A stretch of DNA of 64,000 nucleotides from Mycobacterium florentinum (lineage in GTDB: Bacteria > Actinomycetota > Actinomycetes > Mycobacteriales > Mycobacteriaceae): contig NZ_AP022576.1 of assembly GCF_010730355.1 (NCBI RefSeq), forward strand, positions 2,976,001-3,040,000, read 5' to 3'. The notes beneath the pieces are model-generated. The model did no database searches, was not told where the DNA came from, and worked only from the letters and a program-made list of their open reading frames with translations. Shown in pieces: positions 1-9,079 of the stretch. The position numbers and the translations under genes were made by a program. Numbering within the stretch: position 1 is the stretch's first letter; each line of letters starts with the position of its first letter.

Positions 1-462
1 GCCGCCGACGACGGCGGCGTTGCCACCAATTCGGCAGTGCCACTAGATATTTCCGCCCGGCTCGGCTCGGTGCCGGCGATCGTCGCCTGGTACGACCAGC
101 GTGCGCTGACCCCGGTGCTGGCCATCCCGGAACGCCTGCTGACCCCGCCGCGCACCGCGGTCGCCGATCACACCGAGCGCGTGCTGGTGCGTGACATGGC
201 TGACTACACGGCCGCAGAAATCGACCCGGCGGTCACGGATGCAGCCGTGACCAATGCCCCCGACGGCACTCGGTGGGTGGGACTTTCGGCGCCGCGCGAA
301 GAGCTGCTGGCCGGCGGTGCACGCCGCGGCGCCACCCGCGCCTACCTTGTCGTCGCCGAGCACGACACCGGCACCGCCAGCCTGGCCGAGAGTCTGGGCT
401 TCCGGCTGCACCACCGCCGTCGCTACTTCGAAGTCCGGTCGAGCGCCTGGGATACCGTCTAG
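1..462 (+). CDS. GNAT-family N-acetyltransferase, C-terminal part (5' end outside window)
   Basis: The reading frame is open from the first base, so only the last 153 codons are present. An in-frame GTG at 37 exists but the frame carries on upstream of it, so it is probably internal. Near the end, GARRGATRAYL followed by AESLGFRLHHRRRYF is the usual close of a GNAT fold: an acetyl-CoA-facing strand and helix, then the LGF...R.Y strand. The gene stops three bases before xthA on the same strand. In M. tuberculosis the gene beside xthA (Rv0428c, about 300 aa) is a GNAT protein, which fits. The substrate cannot be told from this fragment. Confidence 0.8.
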   Translation, partial: AADDGGVATNSAVPLDISARLGSVPAIVAWYDQRALTPVLAIPERLLTPPRTAVADHTERVLVRDMADYTAAEIDPAVTDAAVTNAPDGTRWVGLSAPREELLAGGARRGATRAYLVVAEHDTGTASLAESLGFRLHHRRRYFEVRSSAWDTV

Positions 463-464
463 CC

Positions 465-1349
465 ATGCCCGACGGCACAGTTGATGGCGGCGACCCTCCC
501 CCGCAAGCGGGAGGTACCCCCGTGCACCCGGCTTCGCCGCGCGTCCGAATAGCGACCTGGAATGTCAACTCGATCCGCACTCGCCTGGACCGCGTCGTGG
601 ACTGGCTCGCCCGCGCCGAAGTCGACGTGCTCGCCATGCAGGAGACAAAGTGCTCCGACAGCCAGTTCCCCGCGCTGCCGTTCGTGGAACTCGGCTACGA
701 GGTCGCCCACGTCGGCTTCAACCAATGGAATGGCGTGGCGATCGCCTCTCGCGTGGGCCTGGACGATGTACAGATCGGATTCGACGGCCAGCCCACCTGG
801 AGCAGCAAGCCGGAGGTGGCGGCGGCCACGGAAGCCCGCGCCCTGGGCGCCACCTGCGGCGGTGTGCGGGTGTGGAGCCTGTACGTTCCCAACGGCCGCA
901 CCCTGGCCGATCCGCACTACACCTACAAGCTGGAATGGCTTGCCGCCCTGCGTAATACGGCCGCCGACTGGCTGCACGACGATCCCACTGCGCAGATCGC
1001 GATGGTCGGCGACTGGAATATCGCACCGACCGACGACGACGTGTGGAGCATAGAATTCTTTGCCGGCGCTACGCACGTCTCGGAGCCGGAGCGTCAGGCG
1101 TTCAATGCCATTGTCGATGCGCAATTCACTGACGTCGTTAGGCCTTTCACACCGGGTCCCGGTGTCTACACCTACTGGGATTACACCCAGCTCCGCTTTC
1201 CGAAGAAGCAAGGCATGCGCATCGATTTCATCCTCGCCTCACCCGCGCTGGCCGGCCGGGTGGCCGATGCGCAGATCGTCCGGGACGAGCGCAAAGGCAA
1301 GGGGCCGAGCGATCACGCACCGGTTTTGATCGACCTGAATCCTGAATAG
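465..1349 (+). CDS. xthA: Exodeoxyribonuclease III
   Basis: This 294-aa protein is an ExoIII/AP endonuclease, which cleaves DNA at abasic sites and trims 3' ends during base-excision repair in the cytoplasm. RIATWNVNSIRTR opens the fold. QETK near residue 60 holds the metal-binding Glu, GDWN near 182 the catalytic Asp/Asn, and GPSDHAPV near 282 the Asp-His pair. The ATG at 465 starts three bases after the upstream stop and gives close to the usual mycobacterial length. A GTG at 522 is the alternative. The segment between them (residues about 10-19, DPPPQAGGTP) is encoded by a short GC-rich palindrome and is not part of the enzyme fold, so either start gives a functional core. Confidence 0.93.
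   Translation: MPDGTVDGGDPPPQAGGTPVHPASPRVRIATWNVNSIRTRLDRVVDWLARAEVDVLAMQETKCSDSQFPALPFVELGYEVAHVGFNQWNGVAIASRVGLDDVQIGFDGQPTWSSKPEVAAATEARALGATCGGVRVWSLYVPNGRTLADPHYTYKLEWLAALRNTAADWLHDDPTAQIAMVGDWNIAPTDDDVWSIEFFAGATHVSEPERQAFNAIVDAQFTDVVRPFTPGPGVYTYWDYTQLRFPKKQGMRIDFILASPALAGRVADAQIVRDERKGKGPSDHAPVLIDLNPE
495..521 (+). repeat. Short GC-rich palindromic repeat inside the xthA leader
   Basis: CCTCCCCCGCAAGCGGGAGG at 495-514 is a near-perfect hairpin, followed by TACCCCC. It codes for a Pro/Gly-rich stretch before the nuclease fold. From memory, very similar short hairpins are scattered through M. avium-group genomes. This is the only copy I see in the window. Confidence 0.55.
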
Positions 1350-1445
1350 ACCAGCGAAATACCAGACCACTTCGCGTTGTCTGCGCGTTTGCGACGTGGC
1401 AGCATTTCCCACTGTTAGATGCGTGAACAATTTTCGTGGCTGCTG

Positions 1446-1472
1446 TTGACGTCCCGTTCGGCGGGTATACAT
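1446..1472 (+). promoter_or_regulatory. Possible promoter for the small membrane protein at 1522
   Basis: TTGACG at 1446-1451 resembles a -35 box, and TATACAT begins at 1466. The spacer is only 14-15 bases, shorter than ideal, so the assignment is tentative. Nothing else is recognisable in the intergenic stretch 1350-1521. Confidence 0.35.
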
Positions 1473-1521
1473 GTTGCTACGCGGTTTGCGTACGAAAGCA
1501 ACCGAGGAACCGGGAGTCATC

Positions 1522-1959
1522 ATGGGTGTCGTCGGAGGGGCAGTCCGTAACGCGGGGAAAACGGTCAATCGCGCGGCAGATGCGACCACCGCCGCCGCGG
1601 GCGCTGTCGGGGGCGCCGCAATCAGTGGAATCGTCGGCGGGGTCACCGGGGCGGCGGAGGGCATCAAGCGCGGCATCAGCTCGGGTAGTCATTCGACACC
1701 GGCGGCCGCCCTGGCGATCGGTGCGCTGGGGGTGGCCGGGCTGGTCGAGTGGCCGATACTTTTGGCCGTCGGCGGTGGCGCGCTGGTGTTGCGCCGGCTG
1801 AACCACAAGCCCGAGCTGCCGGCCAAAGCCAACCTCAAGCCGGTACCGAGCGAGTCGACGCCACCAAAAGCCGCCCCGCGTAAATCTGCCGCCAAGACGC
1901 CCGCCAAGAAGACGGCGGGACGTCGGGCCGGTGCCGCCGAGTTGCGCAGCACCAACTGA
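1522..1959 (+). CDS. Small membrane protein with Lys/Ala-rich tail (Rv0426c-like)
   Basis: The protein has 145 aa. The first 55 residues are Gly/Ala-rich (GAVGGAAISGIVGGVTGAA). A hydrophobic segment follows at about 58-90 and contains VEWPILL. The tail is basic and Ala/Pro/Lys-rich (AAKTPAKK), of the kind that could touch nucleic acid or the membrane surface. An ATG at 1522 is preferred over one at 1471, because the earlier one would add an unrelated arginine-rich leader and the shorter form matches the size of M. tuberculosis Rv0426c (about 147 aa, from memory). Its hydrophobic segment resembles that of the 92-aa protein at 2287. Function unknown. Confidence 0.7.
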   Translation: MGVVGGAVRNAGKTVNRAADATTAAAGAVGGAAISGIVGGVTGAAEGIKRGISSGSHSTPAAALAIGALGVAGLVEWPILLAVGGGALVLRRLNHKPELPAKANLKPVPSESTPPKAAPRKSAAKTPAKKTAGRRAGAAELRSTN

Positions 1960-1971
1960 TAGGAAGCCGAC

Positions 1972-2226
1972 TTACGCGGACGCGCGTTGCGGACGGCCGT
2001 GGGGCCGCCCGGCGGCGTGCGCTGACGGGTCCGGGCAGAGCGTCCGCCGAGGTCCCGAAACCACTCGAGACGAAAACCGTGGCGTCCTGCGATACGTCCG
2101 ATCGGGCTGGACGATCTCCACGATCCCGACGCGCCAGAGAAGCGCATAGAGTTCGAGTAACGGCACCCGCAGCACCGAAGCAACAGATGAAAATATCGGA
2201 TCGGCCAGGGAATCGGTCGTCGACAT
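1972..2226 (-). pseudogene. Possible remnant of a membrane-protein gene in the 1960-2286 gap
   Basis: The 327-bp gap between the two small membrane-protein genes holds no convincing intact gene. On the minus strand an ATG at 2226 opens a hydrophobic N-terminus (MSTTDSLADPIFSS, then VLRVPLLELYALLW) that reads like the start of an integral membrane protein of MotA/TolQ type. After about 45 residues it decays into arginine/proline-rich sequence. I read this as a degraded fragment, but a chance open frame is quite possible. In M. tuberculosis the large P-type ATPase gene ctpH sits at this position; no trace of it is seen here. Confidence 0.2.
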
Positions 2227-2286
2227 AAGTCCGACGGTGACCAAGTCACCCGGCGAGTTGGGAAACCCCTCGTTACTGAAAGGCAA

Positions 2287-2565
2287 ATGATGGCGGAAAA
2301 GAAAACTCGCCGTGCAACATCTCAACGCGATGCGGTGGAGAAAATTCGCCAAGGCGAAACCTTCGCCGTGAGGCTGCCGGTGGTCGGGCAGACCGAGATT
2401 CCGCGGCCCGAACAGCTGGCCTATTACGGCGGCCTGGCCGCGCTGGCCGCCCTGGAACTGATCGACTGGCCGGTCGCCTTGGTGATCGCCGCCGGACACC
2501 TGCTGGCCAGCAATCACCACAACCGGCTGCTGGAAGAGATCGGCGAAGCGATGGAAGAGGTCTAG
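2287..2565 (+). CDS. Small conserved mycobacterial membrane protein (Rv0424c-like)
   Basis: The protein has 92 aa: a basic start (EKKTRRATSQRD), a middle part with LPVVGQTEIPRPEQL, then a hydrophobic segment at about residues 48-74 containing LELIDWPVALVIAAGHLL, and an acidic end. There are two adjacent ATGs (2287 and 2290), with GAAAGG a few bases upstream as ribosome-binding site. The DWP...G.LL pattern resembles the EWP...G.LVL segment of the protein at 1522, so the two may be distant relatives. Its stop codon overlaps the stop of the convergent PAS-ANTAR gene in a shared CTAG. Matches Rv0424c (91 aa) in size and place. Function unknown. Confidence 0.75.
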   Translation: MMAEKKTRRATSQRDAVEKIRQGETFAVRLPVVGQTEIPRPEQLAYYGGLAALAALELIDWPVALVIAAGHLLASNHHNRLLEEIGEAMEEV

Positions 2566-3314
2566 CGGCCGTTATCAGGCGGAATGTGCTCGTGGATCGT
2601 CAGCAACAGATGGTCGAACTGGCTCCGCACGGCCGTTGACACCGGGGGCAGATTGCCGACCTCGTGGATCAGTTGCTTGGCCAGCGTGCGCAACTTGATG
2701 TTGGTCTCCTGCGAGCGCCACTGCAGCGCCCGAAACGCCTGGTCGGGGCTGACCCGGTAGACGGCCATCATTACGCCCTTGGCCTGCTCGATGGCGGCGC
2801 GGTTTTCGAATAGATCGGGCAGCGCCTCGTCGAGCACTTCCTGACGGCTTTCGTGACGGGCCTCGTCGAATGTGCCGGTCAGGTCGATGTAATAGCCGGA
2901 CGTCCCCCGTACCGCACCCGACTTGTCGTCCACGATGCGATCGGCCACCACGATCGCCTCGTGCACGCCGCCGGACGTGTCGACAAACCGGTGACGACGG
3001 GAGAAGGACTCCCCGGAGTGCAGCGTGTGGTGGAGTAGATCCCGGACGTGCTCCCGGTCGTCGGGATGCTTGTGGGACAACATCAGTTTCGTCGTCGGGG
3101 CCACCGTCCCGGGCTCGTAGCCGTGCATCCGGGCGACCTCGTCGGACCATTCCCAGCGCTCGCCGTCGAACCAGAACCGGAAGCTGCCGACGTTCAGATA
3201 GGTATGCGCGGCGCCCCCGGTTCCGCTCGTCGGCTGATTCCGCGTCGCGGTGAATGTGGCGCCCGTTTGCCTGGGCTGCTGCACCTGGTCATCATCGCAT
3301 TTCGGGGAATTCAC
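2562..3314 (-). CDS. PAS and ANTAR domain regulatory protein
   Basis: This is a 250-aa protein, likely cytoplasmic. A PAS fold (PAS_3 type) spans about residues 40-150, with FRFWFDGERWEWSDEVARMHG and the HPDDREHV helix. A C-terminal ANTAR domain spans about 170-235 (ENRAAIEQAKGVMMAVYRV then AFRALQWRSQE). ANTAR domains bind paired RNA hairpins and act as antiterminators, so the protein probably couples a PAS-sensed signal to transcription elongation. The GTG at 3314 is chosen because the longer open frame to 3575 runs through the thiC riboswitch and codes for low-complexity sequence. The start could lie slightly elsewhere. It is convergent with the gene at 2287 and divergent from thiC. The RNA target is unknown. 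Confidence 0.8.
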   Translation of the reverse strand: MNSPKCDDDQVQQPRQTGATFTATRNQPTSGTGGAAHTYLNVGSFRFWFDGERWEWSDEVARMHGYEPGTVAPTTKLMLSHKHPDDREHVRDLLHHTLHSGESFSRRHRFVDTSGGVHEAIVVADRIVDDKSGAVRGTSGYYIDLTGTFDEARHESRQEVLDEALPDLFENRAAIEQAKGVMMAVYRVSPDQAFRALQWRSQETNIKLRTLAKQLIHEVGNLPPVSTAVRSQFDHLLLTIHEHIPPDNGR

Positions 3315-3423
3315 CGTCGAGCAGTCCGCGCAATCTGGAGCACTTCTGCGCGCCCGTGCGGCGCGGATGGTCCGCGGTGGGGGTAACGTCGCGTGCGGGC
3401 GTTTTAGCCACCGAAAAGTAAAC

Positions 3424-3513
3424 AACCGCGGGAGCGCACGCCGAGTGTGCTGAGAGGACGGCTTGGGGCCGTCGACCGTACGAACCTGACCGGGTAATGC
3501 CGGCGTAGGGAGC
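3424..3513 (+). ncRNA. TPP riboswitch controlling thiC
   Basis: The conserved blocks of the THI element are all present in order: GGGAGC at 3430, GTGTGCTGAGAGGACGG at 3445, GAACCTGACCGGGTAATGC at 3482 and CGGCGTAGGGAGC at 3501. GCGCAC/GTGTGC can pair as the first arm, and GACGGC/GCCGTC as an extra stem. The GGGAG at 3508-3512 is both the riboswitch 3' end and the thiC Shine-Dalgarno, seven bases before the ATG. TPP binding would therefore hide the ribosome-binding site directly. Confidence 0.95.
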
Positions 3514-3516
3514 TGA

Positions 3517-6004
<2,488 letters not shown>

Positions 6005-6008
<4 letters not shown>

Positions 6009-6625
6009 ATCTCGAGGCGATAGCGGGCATCGCGCACCAACCCAAGGGTGATCCACAAGGGGTCGTTATGCTCACCCACGGTGCCGGAGGAAACCGCGAA
6101 TCCGGGCTGCTGCAACGGATTTGCGACGAGTGGGCGCGGCGTGGCTGGCTGGCGATTCGGTACAACCTGCCCTACCGCCGGCGCCGGCCCAAGGGGCCAC
6201 CATCGGGCTCGGCGGCCACCGACCGCGCCGGAATCGACGAGGCAATCGTGTTGTGCCGCAGCCTTGCCGACGGCCCGCTCATCGCGGGTGGACATTCCTA
6301 CGGCGGCCGGCAGACGTCGATGGTGGTCGCCGAATCGGACCCACCCCAGGTCGACGTCCTGACGCTGTTTTCCTACCCGGTCCATCCGCCCGGAAAGCCG
6401 GAACGACCGCGCACCGAGCACCTGCCCGCCATCCGGGTGCCGACCGTGTTCACCCACGGAACGTCCGACCCGTTCGGCACGCCGGCCGAGGTTCGCGATG
6501 CCGCGGCGCTGATCGCGGCCCCGACCGAGGTCGTTGAAATCACCGGCGCCCGACACGACTTGGGCTCGAAGACGCTCGACGTGCCCGCGCTCGCCGTCGA
6601 CGCGGCGCTGCGCCTGTTGGGCTGA
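6005..6625 (+). CDS. Alpha/beta hydrolase of the dienelactone hydrolase/KANL3-Tex30 type
   Basis: A 206-aa protein whose ATG overlaps the thiD stop by four bases, making it the third gene of the thiC unit. VVMLTHGAGGNRESG near residue 20 gives the first strand and oxyanion region. GGHSYGGRQTS near 98 is the nucleophile elbow (G-x-S-x-G with Ser). PTVFTHGTSDPFGT holds the acid, and GARHDLGS the catalytic His. Corresponds in place to Rv0421c. The substrate is not evident; coupling to thiC-thiD hints at a thiamine-related housekeeping role but does not prove it. Confidence 0.85.
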
Positions 6626-6630
6626 GCGCG

Positions 6631-6909
6631 TTACTGCCCCGGCAGGGTGCAGGTGGCCGGAAGCAGCAGAACCGCGGGCCACAGTGCGGCGGCTTCACCG
6701 AATCCGGCGAGGTCCGCACCGATCGGGGTCACCTTCGACCATTCCACTTGCAGGTCGCGAACCCGGTCGGGATGGACGATGGCCCAGCAGAAGCCGATCA
6801 GGAGGTAGGGCAGGGCGAGCCACAAGGCCAACTCGATGACCGCCTGGACCGAAACCGGACGCGAGAGCCCGCGCCGAATGCGGGCCATTCCTGCCGCCAA
6901 CGCTGCCAT
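6631..6909 (-). CDS. Small membrane protein, paralogue of the divergent neighbour
   Basis: A 92-aa protein starting at ATG 6909. A hydrophobic segment (LALWLALPYLLIGFCW, about residues 28-43) and a second near the C-terminus (AALWPAVLLLPATC) are separated by a short polar loop containing HPDRVRDLQ. The gene ends five bases from the convergent hydrolase. The pattern LPY..IG..W...H.D..R..Q...WP.LL also occurs in the divergent protein at 6950, so the two are probably duplicated small membrane proteins. In M. tuberculosis one membrane protein (Rv0420c) lies in this place. Function unknown. Confidence 0.65.
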   Translation of the reverse strand: MAALAAGMARIRRGLSRPVSVQAVIELALWLALPYLLIGFCWAIVHPDRVRDLQVEWSKVTPIGADLAGFGEAAALWPAVLLLPATCTLPGQ

Positions 6910-6949
6910 ATGCGCAACGATAGGTCAGACATCCAGAACGGAGGAGTCG

Positions 6950-7174
6950 GTGATCGCCAAACTGCGACAGTTGCTGAACTACGAGATGACGATTGCCGAA
7001 TGGATCGCGCTCGCGGTGCTGCTGGGCATTCCCTACTCGATCGTGGGGCTGATCTGGTCGTCGACACATACCGACCATCTGCGCGGTATGCAGGGCGCCG
7101 ATCTGGTGGTGTCGTTTCTCGGCTCGATCGTCTCCTGGCCGGTGCTGCTGTTCTCCAACGTCTGCATGACCTGA
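6950..7174 (+). CDS. Small membrane protein, paralogue of the divergent neighbour
   Basis: A 74-aa protein from GTG 6950, preceded by a strong CGGAGGAG ribosome-binding site. Two hydrophobic segments (IALAVLLGIPYSIVGLIW and VVSFLGSIVSWPVLLF) flank a loop with THTDHLRGMQ. The open frame runs back to 6836, but the SD fixes the start at 6950. It shares spacing and motif with the minus-strand protein ending at 6631: IPY..VG..W...H.D..R.MQ...WPVLL. Only 40 bases separate the two starts. No function is recognised. Confidence 0.65.
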   Translation: MIAKLRQLLNYEMTIAEWIALAVLLGIPYSIVGLIWSSTHTDHLRGMQGADLVVSFLGSIVSWPVLLFSNVCMT

Positions 7175-7205
7175 CCGCAAACCCAATTTAGTCAGTCCAA
7201 ACTGG

Positions 7206-7219
7206 ACAGTTTTAACTGT
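7206..7219. promoter_or_regulatory. Probable MarR operator
   Basis: ACAGTTTTAACTGT is an inverted repeat of 6-bp arms around TT. One mismatch outward extends it to GGACAGTT/AACTGTCT. It lies 19 bases before the MarR start codon, the usual place for an autoregulatory MarR site. An AT-rich GTCCAAACTGGAC half-palindrome sits just upstream. Confidence 0.55.
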
Positions 7220-7237
7220 CTGGTTTACGGGGGAGGC

Positions 7238-7675
7238 ATGGATGGCATCGGCGAGTCCGCCGCGACGGCAACCCGCGATATTCGAGTGGTGTTCAGCCGC
7301 CTACGACGTCGGCTGAGAGATGTCGACGTCCGCAACGATCTCACCCCGTCGCAAACAGCGGTGCTCACCCGGTTCTGGAAAGAGGGGGCATCGTCGGCCA
7401 GCGCGTTGGCCGGCGCAGAGCGGGTACGCCCCCAGTCGATGGCCACCATCCTGGCCGCCCTACGCCAACGCGGACTCATCGAGCGCGCGCCCGACCCCGA
7501 AGATGGTCGGCGCCAGGTGGTCTCGTTGACCGAGGCGGGCCGTCAGCGCGCTGAAAGCGACCGCCAAGTGCGGGAGGAGTGGCTGGCACGCGTCCTGCAG
7601 GAGCGCTACTCCGAACCCGAGCGTCGCACCATACTCAACGCGCTGCCATTGCTCGAGCGATTGACAGAATCATGA
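7238..7675 (+). CDS. MarR-family transcriptional regulator
   Basis: A 145-aa winged-helix dimeric repressor. The N-terminal dimer helix includes RVVFSRLRRRLRD. LTPSQTAVLTRFWKEG leads to the recognition helix region RVRPQSMATILAALRQRGLIE (about residues 65-86), and the DPEDGRRQVVSLT wing is the family hallmark. The ATG at 7238 follows GGGGGAGG. The operator-like repeat at 7206 suggests autorepression. The downstream gene in the same direction is a broken F420-type oxidoreductase, so its presumed regulated partner is no longer functional. The ligand is unknown. Confidence 0.9.
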   Translation: MDGIGESAATATRDIRVVFSRLRRRLRDVDVRNDLTPSQTAVLTRFWKEGASSASALAGAERVRPQSMATILAALRQRGLIERAPDPEDGRRQVVSLTEAGRQRAESDRQVREEWLARVLQERYSEPERRTILNALPLLERLTES

Positions 7676-7691
7676 AAGGGCTTTGGTTGCA

Positions 7692-8563
7692 ATGGAATTA
7701 GGTGTGCACTTCATCGACTTTCTGCCCGGCGACCCGGCGCAGCTGGGTCCGACATTGGCGGACGCGGCCAAGACTGCCGAGCAGGCCGGCGCGACGATGT
7801 TTACCCTGGCCGACCATTTTCTGCAGATGGAAAATATGGGACGGCCCGCCGAAGATCCATTCCTGGAGGGCTATACATCGCTGGGTTTCCTTGCCGGGTA
7901 AACAAATAAGATCAACCTGACCCTTTTGGTCACCGGTGTCACCTACCGCTATCCGGGGGTGCTGGCCAAAACGGTCTCCACACTGGACGTCCTGTCGCAG
8001 GGGCGATCGATGCTGGGTCTGGGCGCTGCGTGGTACGACCGCGAGCACGGGGCCCTGGGCATTCCGTGTCCGCCGCTGAGCCAACGCTTTGAGATGCTCG
8101 AGGAGACGCTGCAGATCTGCGGGCAGATGTGGAGCGATGTCGACGGGCCCCACGACGGCAAGCACTATCACCTGGCCGAGACGATCTGTGAGCCGCAGCC
8201 GATTCGGCGCGCGCCGATCCTGATCGGTGGCGACGGCGAGAAGAAGACGCTGCGGCTGGTCGCGCAATATGCCGACATCTGGAACAGCACGGTTCAAGAG
8301 CCCGACGGGCTCCAACACAAGGTCGGCGTGCTGAACCGGCACTGCGAGACGGTAGGCCGGGATCCCGGCGAAATCCGCGAAACCGTAGGCGCTCTTACCG
8401 ACCCGTTGAGGACGTCGACGGGTATCTGAAGACCGTAGAACGCTACGCCGAGTTGGGATTCGAGATGATCAACGTCGGTCCCCTGCCGGGCAACCCCGAT
8501 CCGGTCGGCTTCATCCGCCGCTTTGGCGATGAGCTGGTTCCCCGACTCGCTGAGATCGGTTGA
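7692..8563 (+). pseudogene. LLM-class F420-dependent oxidoreductase, inactivated by a stop and a frameshift
   Basis: The frame starts at ATG 7692 with the luciferase-like fold (MELGVHFIDFLPGDP ... ADHF). TAA at 7899-7901 falls exactly where the family has a residue before the INLTLLVTGVTYRYPG strand, and the same frame resumes straight after it, so this looks like a CAA or CAG to TAA nonsense change. A one-base loss near 8405 then shifts the frame: restoring one base turns DPLRTSTGI into DPFEDVDGYLKTVERYAELGFE, which runs to a normal end at 8561-8563. Two independent lesions make it a pseudogene. It belongs with the upstream MarR gene. Confidence 0.88.
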
Positions 8564-8575
8564 GCACCAGAGTTT

Positions 8576-9037
8576 TCAGGCAGCGACCGCCGACGGCGCA
8601 ACGCTATCGACGACGAGCACCACGGCCGGGGCACCCGAATAACGGTGGTGTTCTTCCATGCTCCCGCTGATCACCGAGAAGATCGCGCCAATGATGCCGA
8701 ACACGATCAGGACCGCGCCGATGGCTATCCCCGCAATGGCCAATCCACGGCCACCTTCACCGGTCTGCTTGATCTTGCCCAGTGCAAGGATGCCGAAGAT
8801 GATGCCCAGGATGGGCCCGATGCCGCACAGCCAGCCCAACAACGAACAGACCAACGATGCGATGGCCATGCCATTGGTGCCGACTGCCGGCGGATACGCC
8901 GGACCCGGCGGAGGCGGATAACCCTGCCCCGGTGGAGGTGGATAACTCGGCCCCGGTGGGGGCGAATAACCCTGCCCGGGCGGCGGATACCCGGAATCCC
9001 CCGGCGGCGGCGGATAGCTAGGCGGTTCTTCCGTCAC
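8576..9037 (-). CDS. Proline-rich DUF4190 membrane protein
   Basis: A 153-aa protein from GTG 9037 behind a good AGGAGG. The first 50 residues are a Pro/Gly/Tyr-rich tail with repeated YPPPPGQG units, presumably cytoplasmic. Two membrane segments follow (MAIASLVCSLLGWLCGIGP and IAGIAIGAVLIVFGIIGAI), the DUF4190 arrangement, with GILALGKIKQTGEGGRGLAI between them. The C-terminal 30 residues (from MEEHHRYSG) are variable. Such proteins are common in actinomycetes and have no established function. It is convergent with the pseudogene and co-directional with lpqM. Confidence 0.85.
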   Translation of the reverse strand: MTEEPPSYPPPPGDSGYPPPGQGYSPPPGPSYPPPPGQGYPPPPGPAYPPAVGTNGMAIASLVCSLLGWLCGIGPILGIIFGILALGKIKQTGEGGRGLAIAGIAIGAVLIVFGIIGAIFSVISGSMEEHHRYSGAPAVVLVVDSVAPSAVAA

Positions 9038-9079
9038 GGACGCCTCCTGAGGTCAAGTGGCCCACACTCTACGCCAAGC

